A DNA stretch of 64,000 bases, from the NCBI GenBank assembly GCA_009801085.1, contig VNWV01000004.1, positions 310,001-374,000 of the forward strand, read 5' to 3'. The DNA is from Lasiodiplodia sp. COLG20 (lineage: Eukaryota; Ascomycota; Dothideomycetes; Botryosphaeriales; Botryosphaeriaceae). Position numbers and translations under genes: made by a program. Within the stretch, counting starts at the first letter, position 1, and each line of letters starts with the position of its first letter. Positions 22,600-32,862 of this stretch are shown one piece after another. The notes beneath the pieces were generated by a model. It saw only the letters and a program-made list of their open reading frames with translations. It searched no databases and was not told the DNA's origin.

Positions 22600-22868
22600 T
22601 CTATTCTTTTAGTATTCTCTGCTTCGTGTCCGTTGTGAAACTGTCAGAGAAGACTCTAATACACCACAGACACTGGATTTGGCTCAGAAGGGCCTGTCTG
22701 CACCACCGCAGCCTCATGTGCCCCACTGGTTTGCGGTAAATTCTTCATCGGTGAGGACATGCATCCCGACTAGAGCCACAGCCTCTCATCTGGTAGATTG
22801 TTCCAGCGTTTACGCAATGCTTGAGACACTGATGCTAGTCCCGTACGTCTAAGGCATTAATGCTTTCG

Positions 22869-22955
22869 GAATCCCCGTACGGAATCTTTAGCCGTACGGC
22901 TCTTTCCCTCGTAAGATTAGTTGGCCCTTACGATATTCTCTTCCGTGTGGGATTC
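22869..22955. repeat. 87-bp nested hairpin
   Basis: GAATCCCCGTACGGAA (22869-22884) pairs imperfectly with TTCCGTGTGGGATTC (22941-22955). Inside, TCGTAAG (22909-22915) pairs perfectly with CTTACGA (22927-22933), and GCCGTACGGC (22891-22900) is itself a palindrome. It shares the CCGTACGG core with the hairpin at 13,121. Confidence 0.45.
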
Positions 22956-23446
22956 TAGTCCTTGAGGGTGTAATTCCTTGTGCCCGAAGTTGCGTCATAA
23001 CCGGCCAGTGATATTCAATACAATAGCTGTAGCCTGCTTGCACGGGGAATGGTGGTTGTATGCGAAGGATCCCTCCATCTAGAGATGGCAACGGTGGTAG
23101 GACAACGTGGCGATGTGACTTTGACTTGCGGATCTAGCGGTGTGGAGGCGAGGGTATATGCAGAGAGACTAAGCTGATATTCGTGTACGACTATTCCATT
23201 GTAGTCGACAGGTGCATCGCTTCCGAAATCAGAGACATAGACACTCACACAGATAGCAGCCAATTAAACGTCAAGCTCAAAGTCACACTGTCAGCGCAAC
23301 TCCGTCATTCTCGAAGAGAATGCGGTTGCACATATCCCGCAAATTGGGGCTCTGCTACCTGAGGCTCCAACCCAACTACACGGAGTGCATCTCGCCACGC
23401 ACAATGTTCTCCGACAACCAATGGTACCTCATCTTCTTCCTCCACC

Positions 23447-23482
23447 AAAACACACATACACACACACACACGCACACGCACA
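23447..23482. repeat. CA-type microsatellite
   Basis: An alternating CA tract with a few T or G interruptions, 36 bases long, in noncoding DNA. Confidence 0.9.
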
Positions 23483-25059
23483 TCCCTTTTCCATAGGCCT
23501 GGCCATGCGTTCTCTGATCCACCGCCAGAGTAGTTTCTGTCACGACTCTACCGAATGAACATATCATTTCAACCTTGTGGGCCTCCTGCGTCTCAGCGGC
23601 ACGCTCAGAGATCAACCCCAGGATTTACCTAATTTGGTGTTGATCTACATGCGCCCATTCCAGTGCCCGATCAATCAGCGCCGTCGCGTCAGGGAGGCCG
23701 GTGCTTCTGAAGCAATCACAGCTTTGATTCACGCAAGCCCCAGTTTTTGCAGCCATCGCAAATTCGCTGCAGCTACCTTTCTCGCCACCCGTCGAACTAC
23801 AGCACAACATTTGAGGCACCTTCCCTCAATCACGCTGATGGTATTGTGACGCTACACGGTCGACCTGCCACATGAAAGAATCGCCAGTTTACAATCTGAC
23901 TGCATAATCTGCGCGCAACCGGCGCCCCATGCGGCTCTTGGAAGTGGCGTCGGACAAGCTTTTGCGGCGCATTATTTTGATCGTACACCCCTCAATCATG
24001 AATGGATGATGCCTTTCATTACGTGGAACGTAGCTAACCCTTCGGCGTAAGATGTCGTTCAATGTTTCAGATATCAACTAAAGACGGTCTGGTTTGTTTT
24101 GAATAGTCTTACTCGGGTCCTATCTTTGAGCGACATTATGCGGCTCCTGAGCCAAGCCCAATAATCATTATCCAAGCCATCGTAAACAATAATTTTCTCA
24201 CATTCGCATTGGCATTTACATTATACAATTGCTCTTAAAATTAGTTGGATTAGATGTCTACACATAATAACTTATAAACTAAGTCTTCATGAATACTGTA
24301 CAGTACGAGTGTAGTAGCCTTGTTAGATTTCGTGATCTATATCATACCTCCCAGATCATCCTACTGGGGGCCTGAACCTTTATTTGTACTGCCATACCTT
24401 CCCTAGAGGCCAGGAGTATAAAGACATTTACACGGTTCGAGGGCCAGCCACTGTTTGCACTTAGCAAGACAAGACAAGTATCGTCGTGGCAAGACACCAG
24501 AGGCTGATTGTAATGACTTGATGTTCTAGACACAATAATGAGCACAATAGTAATTCAGAACGAATCGCTGAAGAGCAGATTCGCCTGACTGATTAATTTC
24601 TTAAATAGATGAATCTAACTATACAACGTGGCCTGTAGTAGCTCTCAACAGGGTCCTTGTATAATCCGTGGTTAGTCTCTGAGTCACATTGAGTGTTGGT
24701 GTGCTAGTATGAGGTGAACCGTTACACTGATCGTTCTACAAGACAAGACATTCTAAACAAATCGTATTGCAAGACATCTTGTCCTGTCTTTCCAGGACGG
24801 CCAATCAAGTGTGGACTGAGGGGCCAGACCTCCGGCGTGTCCTCTCATAGAAGAGTAATTACTAGAATGTTCCATCCGTCCAAGCCACATACTGGTAGAG
24901 ATTCACTGCGAGAAATGTGGCGGGATACAACAGCGAGGACCCAAGTGCGCTCTTCTAAGTCAATGAAGCTGATTCTGGTGCTCCATCAAAGTCTCTCTGG
25001 CGTTACCCTTAGCAGCAACGGGGATCTTTGTGTATTCCAGATTCCTTGACAACTGCGCG

Positions 25060-25068
25060 TATATAAAG
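25060..25068 (+). promoter_or_regulatory. TATA box of the secreted-protein gene
   Basis: TATATAAAG lies about 108 bases before the ATG at 25176, a plausible TATA spacing for an inducible fungal promoter with a short pyrimidine-rich leader. Confidence 0.6.
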
Positions 25069-25175
25069 GCGGTCCGCTTGCTCGTATATTGTCTCCATCA
25101 TCCAGCCACACCAGTAAACACACCAGCTCATCTACAACGCCATTCAAGCGAGCCCCAACCCATCTCTCAACCATC

Positions 25176-25697
25176 ATGCAGCCCTCCACCATCTTCGCCA
25201 TCCTTTCCGTCCTTGCCCCCTTCGCTGCCGCCCACTGCTGCCACGTTATCAATGAGAACAACGAATGTAGCGATGGCAGCTGGGGCACTCCGTGCTGTGG
25301 TCGGGGCGGCTGCAACATCTTCTGCTGCAACTGCGACGGCGGTACGTTCGATCATGACAGAAAGAGTATTTTAATAGCAGGACACGTAGCTGACACGGTA
25401 TATGGATGTAGGCTGCCGTAGTCGCAAGCTAGCTAGCCGCGATAGCGTTGACGTTGCGGTCGACGCTGACGCATTTAGCGTTGCTAATGTCGATGGCACC
25501 GGGAATCTCACCCTTGCCCAGTACACCCAGTACATGGGTGCTGATGAGGACAACGAGATCTACGTCAACTGGTTCAAGCAGTAAGTACTTACCGATACCT
25601 CTCTATTGTTGAGGAGTGTGATGTTGATAATATTACTGCCAGGCACGACAAGAATGGTGACGGCGTCGTCACCCCTGACGAGGTCCGTCTCAACTAG
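25176..25697 (+). CDS. Small secreted Cys-rich protein with EF-hand
   Basis: Three exons, 25176-25341, 25412-25580 and 25643-25697 (introns 70 and 62 nt), give 129 residues. A signal peptide (about 1-19, ending APFAAA) is followed by a compact domain with ten Cys, including three CC pairs (HCCHV, TPCCGRGGC, NIFCCNCDGGC). The C-terminal half has an EF-hand-like loop NVDGTGNLTLAQ and, across exon 3, a canonical loop DKNGDGVVTPDE at the very end. It is probably extracellular and Ca2+-binding. Size, Cys content and TATA-driven promoter resemble secreted effector-like proteins, but no activity can be assigned. The last exon encodes only about 19 residues. Confidence 0.8.
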
Positions 25698-27571
25698 CAG
25701 AATCGAGTACTGTTCCCTTTGTGCTCTTCAGGTGAAACTAAAACACTCTTTTCTAGGATCACCACAGTCATTTCTGGTATGAAGGCGTTATTGGGGGAAA
25801 AAAGAGCAATTTGGACATGTACTCTCGTTCGTTGAAGCGATGCGTGAAGCAAATGTCCACCTTGCACAGGTGGATGCGTCAATCTATGCAGCGTCGCAAT
25901 TTCGGTCATACAATGAATGAAAAAAAAAGCCTGCAACGGTGAGCTCTCAACTTTCGTCTTTGTCCATTGTGATCTGCTCTCATTTTGAGGAAACTCTAAT
26001 TGATAGCACTATGAGCATTGTTAAACCCACCACGTCTCGTGACTTCCAGAATTACTCATGATGTGAAATTTCGGACGGCTCAATGATCTCTTTGCCGTGG
26101 GTCATTCTTTCTAAGCCTACCCAAGCCCACCCATATCCCATGCTAAGTGACAACTTTCTGCGGGACCCTTTCCAGCCTCCTACCGAATTAGACTCGTCGA
26201 GCCTGGTCCCACGATCTAAAAGGTGAATCAGGAGAGCTCTAATCTTGCAAGAATAAGGCCTAGCACAACTCTGCTGATAGCACTCGGTGTGAACTCGGCG
26301 AGGGGCAATCAGCAGACAACGCATGGACCTTTCGAAACGAGTATGGTAGCCGGACCGGACGCTACGTGCCGCTTCGCCTTCCATAATCAGAAATGCAACC
26401 GCACCGCTCAAGTGCCTCAAAATCTAACCAGATTGCCGATGGAGTCTGATGCGTAGTGTGGCCAGGTTTTGAAGTCACTAACACGTTTTGTCGTCAGATT
26501 AGAAGCCCACAGGCCGTGCAAAATTCGTACCTAGAGATCTGTTTACCACCTAATCGCGAGAGTAAAGTGAATTCGATCTGTTACATGCCGATTCATCCTA
26601 CCACATTATCTTCATACCGCTACTAATCTTCGTTTTCAAATTAATAGCGTTCAGCTAGCAGCTAGATGCAAAAACAGCTCGTACCTCTGCTGGTCATGAG
26701 TTACATCTTCACGATTAAATATGGAGCTCACGTCAGGAAGGAAACTCCCGCACCCCATGATGAAGTGATCCAAGTTGTTACCAAACTTCTTGCTCTGGAT
26801 TTTCTGTTCGGCTTTTTCCATTCTCCAACCTTATAAGTTCAGGATTTAAGCCCTGCCTTCGACATTCATTACGATCCCAAAATTTGCCAAACTTCAAAAA
26901 CGTAGCAAGATATCTACTGGCCTCTTTGCCCTCCCAAGCTCTGGTACACATGGCTCTTTTCGGCCAGAACCCGACCTCCGCAGAGGATTCCCCCCCTGAA
27001 AACCTATCGCACACAAATTCCGCCCACAATGACTCAGACACTGGCATCTGTTGAACATGTGCGCGATGGCGTGACTCATCTCAATGTAGCACTGTCATTG
27101 GTAAAGGTGTTTGGGCTAGCTGCCGACTTCGGCGGGATTTGGCGCTCCTTATCAAGGTAGGGGAGCGTGATTACCACAACGAAAAAGGGAGAATAACAAC
27201 GACATTCGAAGAATAGCCTTTAGGGGGCATTTAAATACACAGTCCTAGAGCCACATCTACTAATATATAAGATAGAAATCTCCGTAGTTTCGACATCTCT
27301 TCCTTAAGCAGCGGCGGGCTGGTACTCGCAATCCTGTTTACTCAATTATATAAGGTGTTAAGATGATACGAATAAGAGAATCAAGATTGTATAAGATGGT
27401 AATGAATTGCTAACAAATGAATCCTTAAGGGATTTGAGTGCAGGTTTCCAGGGCTAAGTAGATTTTTGTCCCACGCTAGGCAAAGTCACGTGATCAATTT
27501 GCGGCCAGCATGCGTGAAGCAGGCATCAAGTCCTCACAACCAGCAACCAATCACGCCTTATCGTTACTCAA
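25698..27571. other. Intergenic, 1.9 kb, no supported gene
   Basis: Short ORFs only (for example minus strand 26,778-27,047), none with a domain or codon use that persuades me. The 27,180-27,480 part is AT-rich. Confidence 0.5.
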
Positions 27572-28573
27572 TTAGACAGAATCATTCCTCGTCCTTTGAT
27601 ATGTCTCATACGGCTTCATGAGTTCAGCGAACTCGGGAGACCCCTGTGCGTGAACTACAGCCGTCCGACCCGTACTATCTTGAATGAACGGGCTGGCACC
27701 TCGCCCGATCAGGTGACGCGCCACGTCGACCTTTTTCTGACTGATAGCCTCGTGGAGAGGTGTGCCGAGGCCGAGCATAAAGCCACGCGACGGATGAACA
27801 CCGTTGTACAGAACCTTGTTCAACCACTCACCCGCATCTTTTCCCTCTCTTTTGAAAAGAGTGATAAGAAGATCCACAATTTCGGTCTCGCCTGAATTCC
27901 TCCTGACAGCGTAATGGAACAGCCATCCCTGGTCAATGCGAGCACCCTTCTGGTAGAACAAGAGGATGGTCTCTTTTGGAGCGGCCCGAACAGCTTCGGA
28001 GAACGGAGTGTTACCCTCGATGTTCTTGATGTTAGGGTCAGCTCCGAGGCTGAAAAACCAATCGGTAAGCTTCGGGTCATCCGAAATTGAGCTGTTACAG
28101 TTATACTCAGCTCTCAGAACAGAAAAGCATGGCGTAGAAGCTTACCCAAGAATTGGCAGTTTATTTTCCATACATGAGTCGTTGACTTGCCATCGGTGGT
28201 TGCGAAGAACCTCGAAAACACGAAGTGATTTTCCTCGGCTAGCGGCCAGGTAAATGACGTCGTTCAACGGACATCCCGCCCTGAGCAAGTAGTCCAGAAT
28301 ATCTTCTCGGCCATTTGCGGCAGCTTCTGCTGCAACCAGTACAAACCCCAGCCGGGCGTCGTTTCGATTCTGTTGTTTATCGCCACAGGCTGCGATAAAG
28401 TTTTTACGTACCAGTTCGACCGTTAGATCTTGACCTGCTTCGCGACCCGCTTGGCTACGCCGTTGAAGATGGGCACAAAGGGTGTCAACGATTGTGTCCA
28501 TGATTGGTGTTAGGGTTGGTAAGTGGTTTTCTGTTACGTTGAATGATGTAGTTGGTAAGTTGTTGTCCGTCAT
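27572..28573 (-). CDS. Ankyrin-type repeat protein
   Basis: Two exons, 28573-28146 and 28091-27572, give 315 residues; the intron of 54 nt has donor GTAAGC and acceptor ACAG. The C-terminal two thirds carry degenerate ankyrin units: FFSLGADPNIKNIEGNTPFS, then an ILLFYQKGARID unit, GTPLHEAISQKKVDVARHLI and RGASPFIQDSTGRTA. The N-terminal 60 residues are polar. No second domain is seen. It is probably a cytosolic protein-interaction scaffold; partners are unknown. An ATG 24 codons downstream (MDTIVD) is an alternative start. Confidence 0.75.
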
Positions 28574-29149
28574 GTTGAGTTCTGCAGTTAAGTCGTTGTC
28601 TGAAGGCCGGAAAGTCGTGTTTTAGTACCTGGAGACGGATCATATGGTTCCGCGCTGCACTAGGCTTACTTCGGAAGTGGGCGCTTAACGCAGCTTAGTT
28701 TGTATTATCTTCTACCACCCCGCAGCCTAGCGGTGCTTTTTATCCGCAGGCAGCAGCTTTCACACCTACTTTCAGTTATGATTTGCGGCGTGATATCACA
28801 CTATTAGACCCACTTGTCACGCAAATTTGTGATAGGAAAGCGAACTCGATAATATATGAAAGTGCACAGTGCATTAGTTTAGGGAGCCCTAGTTTTTTTT
28901 TTTGAAAAAAAAAAACTGTTCTGGTAGGCGTAAAGATTAGAGTATCGTCAAGGAATTGTTAATGAAAAACTCTTTTACCGACCATGCTGTAACATTGAAT
29001 GCAACATTCTATGTACATTACAATGAATTCAAAACGTGGAATGTAGAGTCTATAGCTCATCCTTCACCCTCCTCTGGAGTATTATTCCTCTTAATTGTAC
29101 CTCCTGGCCGTAAAAGCTATTTGGTAGACTCTCAAGCCGCCCCATGGAC
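28574..29149. other. Intergenic with T11/A10 hairpin
   Basis: Spacer of 0.6 kb between two minus-strand genes. It contains an AGT11-GA-A10CT palindrome (about 28,891-28,917) that could fold as a hairpin, and nothing else that I recognise. Confidence 0.55.
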
Positions 29150-31504
29150 TCAGCCAAGCTGGACAGCCTCCCACTTAGGCCCTACAGAATTGAATGCGTC
29201 AATATGTATCTGCCCCATGCCAATGCGGTACGCCGTGTCGCCCTCCATCACTACCAAGAGCACATTGTACAATGCATAGTCTGTTACCCGAAATCGGTCC
29301 TCATTATATACATAGTGGTACCTGTACGGGGTCGGTTTGTTCATGGAGCGCTCTGCATTGCCATTTGGTGGACAAAAATCATCCTTGCATGGAGGCTTCC
29401 AATGGCAAGGGCCTTCATCCAGTTCCCGACGGTACGGTTTAGTCCGTTGGAAATTGTCGTGTACTCTGGAAACCGCCACCAATCGCAGGTATAGCCTTGA
29501 CGAGTTTTGACTGATCAGAGGAGCGTCCAAGTAGACATGTCCAGCGAGATATCTCTGCGAATCATAGATACGCGCAAAGAGCTCATTGAAAACCGGGACA
29601 CGCACAACCTGAGGATTAAAGTAGAGGCCGTTTTCTGCGGCTGTGATGAACACCGGAGCAACAAAAGCTTCGAAATGCAGGACATTGGATGGCAGGTCCT
29701 GATTTTCGCCGCCGGGTATCCCACAAGGATGCTGAGCTAGCGTATCTGCTCTTTCGTGGCGGATATTCAGACTTCTGCTACCCTCACCCAGTTGGCCCAA
29801 GTTTTTTTTGAGCCAAGTCCGGCACTTATCCTTTTGACATGTGATCGGCAGATACTCCTTACCAGCATGCGAGGAGATGCAAAGCCATTTCAGTCTCGAT
29901 ACATGCGGAGGTTCAAAGAAATCATATTTGGGACGTGTGTGCCATCCGGCCCAACTCCAGCTCGGAATCAGTTGGGGACACCTTCTTTCCCCTTGTTTCA
30001 TCTGACTGGCGGAAACATTATCGTTAAAGGTTGATATCCAAAATAGCTCTATTTCCAGCATAGTATCCGGAAGATTGAAGAGAGATGTGGCTTGGGTGTA
30101 TTTGAATATGTCACTAAACACTGCGTCGAATGCTGACAGGACGTCTTCATCATACGTCATGAATCGAGACGTATATGCGTTTACCGCGTCCTTGTAGGAT
30201 GAATAGAGGGACTTCGATTCCCGATCCGACCGCGTAAATGGCCAAGGTTTGACCCACTGCCCCGTTTCTGGACGATGCGGTTCCAGCTCCTCCAAATAAA
30301 CAGCATGGTCGCAGGTGAAGATTACTTGCTGAGAAGAAAGTAGCAAAAGACGTTTCGACAACAACATCTCCTGGAAGGTCCATCCTCGAGAGAACCACCT
30401 GCACTTTTCGATAATGGAGAATGGAGAACCTTTAGTGTGTAGCAACCTCGTTAGATGAACCCCCCGGACTGTCGTAGACTTTTGGTGAGTTGTTCGCGGT
30501 ATGCCTACGCCAGTAAGACCAGAGTCGGCGTGGTCTCCATTTGCGTCAACAATCGTGAGTATGGAATTGCCGTATATGGTTCCCATCCTCTGGATAGTCT
30601 CTCCCTTCATAATATCATCATCTTGCAAAATGCAGAGAGAATCAACCCACAGGTATTGGATACCAATCTGAGCTGTTAATTTAATTGCATCGGCAATCGT
30701 TCGCGGCAGTTCAACTTTTTTGAGGCCGCTAGGACTCTCCAATAGACCTTTTGAAGAGTTGGTGTACAAGACTTGTGGGAAACTGCCCCACACGTAACTC
30801 AGAGTGGCATATCGAATCCGGCCGTGAGCATGAACTATGCAAAACCGCTCAACGTCGATCAAAGCGAGACTCTGATGAGTTGGCTCAGTCAGACTGGTGG
30901 AATGGCGTTTCTCACATAGTTCAAGCCATTCTTTAGCCATTGCCGGCTCAAAGGTGTTTAAGCAAATCCTCCTGGCATCCATGGGCTGGCGACGAGTCTT
31001 AGGTCGAACGGCACGAGTCCCAGGTCGAATCCTGGCTACTTCCTGGAGGGGGCGTAGCGGCGTCCCTACTTTCAAGTCGCCGTGGAAACGCGTCGGCCCG
31101 TTAAACAGGATCGACGCGTTCGGCTCATGAGCCCAAATGTACATGGTCCTTCTTGGAAGGGCAGAATCCTCTCTCAATTCCAGAGACTCTTTGCTCAGAA
31201 ATTGGCAGAAACCGCAGTTTGATTCTTGCCAGGCACGCTCCAAAGTCCCAATCTCAATGTACTCGGCTGGAGGTCCAAATTTCGATCCAGAGCAAACTCG
31301 ATCAAAATCTATGTGACGGCAGACTTCGCATAGATACTCCGGATCTGAGGGGAGGCGTTCATCCGGGTTCTCAATCCACCACGGCTCCGGAGGAAGTTCG
31401 GGTCTTCGAGTTCGCCAACCATGGCCGTCCTTCCAGAAATGCCCAGCATGCTTGCGTGAGCTGCCATCCACTGGATTAGATGATGATCGAGACTGTTCAT
31501 CCAT
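29150..31504 (-). CDS. HET-domain (heterokaryon incompatibility) protein 2
   Basis: A single exon of 784 residues starting at ATG 31504. The N-terminal region has the paired-Cys pattern CEVCRHIDFDRVC and CGFCQFLS. The HET core follows: RYATLSYVWGS, LPRTIADAIKLTAQIGIQYL, WVDSLCILQDD and MGTIYGNSILTIVDANG. Typical later blocks are CRWFSRGWTFQEMLLSKRLL and IPSWSWAGWHTRP. The C-terminal 200 residues are not recognised and may be the variable effector or recognition part. It is about 20 kb from HET gene 1 and not a recent duplicate, since the two differ clearly within the shared motifs. Confidence 0.92.
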   Translation of the reverse strand: MDEQSRSSSNPVDGSSRKHAGHFWKDGHGWRTRRPELPPEPWWIENPDERLPSDPEYLCEVCRHIDFDRVCSGSKFGPPAEYIEIGTLERAWQESNCGFCQFLSKESLELREDSALPRRTMYIWAHEPNASILFNGPTRFHGDLKVGTPLRPLQEVARIRPGTRAVRPKTRRQPMDARRICLNTFEPAMAKEWLELCEKRHSTSLTEPTHQSLALIDVERFCIVHAHGRIRYATLSYVWGSFPQVLYTNSSKGLLESPSGLKKVELPRTIADAIKLTAQIGIQYLWVDSLCILQDDDIMKGETIQRMGTIYGNSILTIVDANGDHADSGLTGVGIPRTTHQKSTTVRGVHLTRLLHTKGSPFSIIEKCRWFSRGWTFQEMLLSKRLLLLSSQQVIFTCDHAVYLEELEPHRPETGQWVKPWPFTRSDRESKSLYSSYKDAVNAYTSRFMTYDEDVLSAFDAVFSDIFKYTQATSLFNLPDTMLEIELFWISTFNDNVSASQMKQGERRCPQLIPSWSWAGWHTRPKYDFFEPPHVSRLKWLCISSHAGKEYLPITCQKDKCRTWLKKNLGQLGEGSRSLNIRHERADTLAQHPCGIPGGENQDLPSNVLHFEAFVAPVFITAAENGLYFNPQVVRVPVFNELFARIYDSQRYLAGHVYLDAPLISQNSSRLYLRLVAVSRVHDNFQRTKPYRRELDEGPCHWKPPCKDDFCPPNGNAERSMNKPTPYRYHYVYNEDRFRVTDYALYNVLLVVMEGDTAYRIGMGQIHIDAFNSVGPKWEAVQLG

Positions 31505-32112
31505 CGTTCACGGTTACGATGTCCTCGTTGAGTTTGGTGGTGGGTTTGCAACAATGTTCCGATGAGTGTGACGGGTGATGGAAGATTGCACGTATTTGCG
31601 GGGGTCGTGCGGACTCTTAAATTGTTGCAAAGAAACGAGTGCTTCTGACTAACTGCCGATCCCCAAGGCTGTGCTGCTACTAAAACCCAGTAGAGCAGCA
31701 ACTGGGGCGGTGTCCGACAGATCTTCTCCGCAGCCTTTCAGTCGTGAAACGGCATTCTGAAGGCGGGTTGGTCGAGATATGGCTGGACCGTCCATTGACG
31801 CCGAACTTGGCGGCTGTGCCGCACCAGCTGAACAGCACGAGCAACTAAAGTGGGGATGTCAATCCTTGTCGAGCCGAGATTGCCGCCGGCTCCAGGCAGA
31901 AGGCGAGCTATGGGGATGCCCGCAAGACAGGCCAATCAGAGCGCAGAAGGTTTATGTAGTTGAAAACAGTCCATGAAGGAACGAATTTGACATCATATTT
32001 CCATTATGTCTCTATTTTTGATCGTCTCTATAGTGAGAATTTGAGAATCATAAATTATCATTAACAGCCCCCTCCACATCATGAGACTAAACACGCTCGC
32101 CACGCCTCCTCC
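31505..32112. other. Intergenic spacer at the accessory-to-core transition
   Basis: About 0.6 kb without a gene. AT-rich to about 32,080, after which base composition becomes GC-rich and stays so for about 13 kb. Confidence 0.5.
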
Positions 32113-32741
32113 TTACCTCCGCACCACAGGCGTCTGCGGCAACTCCACCGGCATCAACGACTTCCTGTGGCTCCAATCCGCCTCCACATACGCATTCATC
32201 GGATTCAACTCATGCACCACAGGATACTCGCGATACTCGACCGGTGCCATCTGCGCCTCCCCCGCCGCCCTCACATTGCCTTGGCCCTCCCCCTCCCCCT
32301 CCCGCCTCTTCCTCCTCCGCATCGCGCACAACCACACCACCGCCGTAATCACCCCCGTAACCACAGCCCCAATCCCCACTCCGACCCCCATACTCGCCCC
32401 AGGACTCAACGCCGCGACACCATCTCCCTCCGCACACGCAGCCGTCTGCGTCGCGACGACGAAGTTCGTGATGACGGGCGACGCGGAGCTTGTTGTAGCC
32501 GCAGCGGTGCTAGACGCCGAAGATGACGAGGACGCAGCGACGGAGCAAGCCGTGCCAGCTGCCGATGGCTTCCAGACGAGGGCGGGCGTGACTTTCGCGT
32601 TTGTGACGTCAACGAAGCCGCTGTCGACGTAGCGGTCGGCGTCGTCTTGCTGGGCCAGCTGCCAGTGACACTTGCCAGTCCAGGTGGTGTTGACGGTGTA
32701 GACGCGGCTGCCGTCGCCGGAGAGGCCGTTGATGGCTTCGA
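32113..32741 (-). CDS. Single-span membrane glycoprotein, 5' end missing or unresolved
   Basis: A minus-strand frame of 209 codons after a good acceptor (CACTAAC branch, then CGGCAG at 32,742). It encodes an ectodomain piece (VNTTWTGKCHWQL, then FVDVTNAKVTPALVW), a Ser/Ala/Thr-rich stalk, a membrane span (VGVGIGAVVTGVITAVVWLC), a basic stop-transfer RRRKRR and a short cytoplasmic tail. This is the plan of fungal Ser-rich surface glycoproteins with one transmembrane helix. No ATG or signal-peptide exon is visible: the BFR1 start codon is only 122 bases upstream on the other strand. The 5' exon must overlap BFR1, or the gene is truncated. Confidence 0.55.
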
Positions 32742-32862
32742 CTGCCGAGCGAAGAGGGTTAGTGGCGCCCGAACCGCCGCTACCTCGACACTTCCGGTCG
32801 CGACCAGCTGCCCGTACACCCAGGACCTTCGACTCGTTCCCTCGCAACGTTACGCCGTCACA

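Larger units (their letters stand above)
22600..25059. other. Long AT-rich spacer, 2.4 kb
   Basis: No gene is supported, apart from a possible 5' exon of the small membrane gene near 22,742. It holds a nested hairpin (22869-22955) and a CA microsatellite (23447-23482). The 24,100-24,700 part is AT-rich with scattered CAAGACA words. It could contain decayed transposon DNA, but no transposase fragment was readable. Confidence 0.5.

Noticed and set aside
31005..31040. GGTCGAATCCTGG, resembling a tRNA B box
   Set aside because: Lies inside HET gene 2 coding sequence, and no cloverleaf can be drawn around it.
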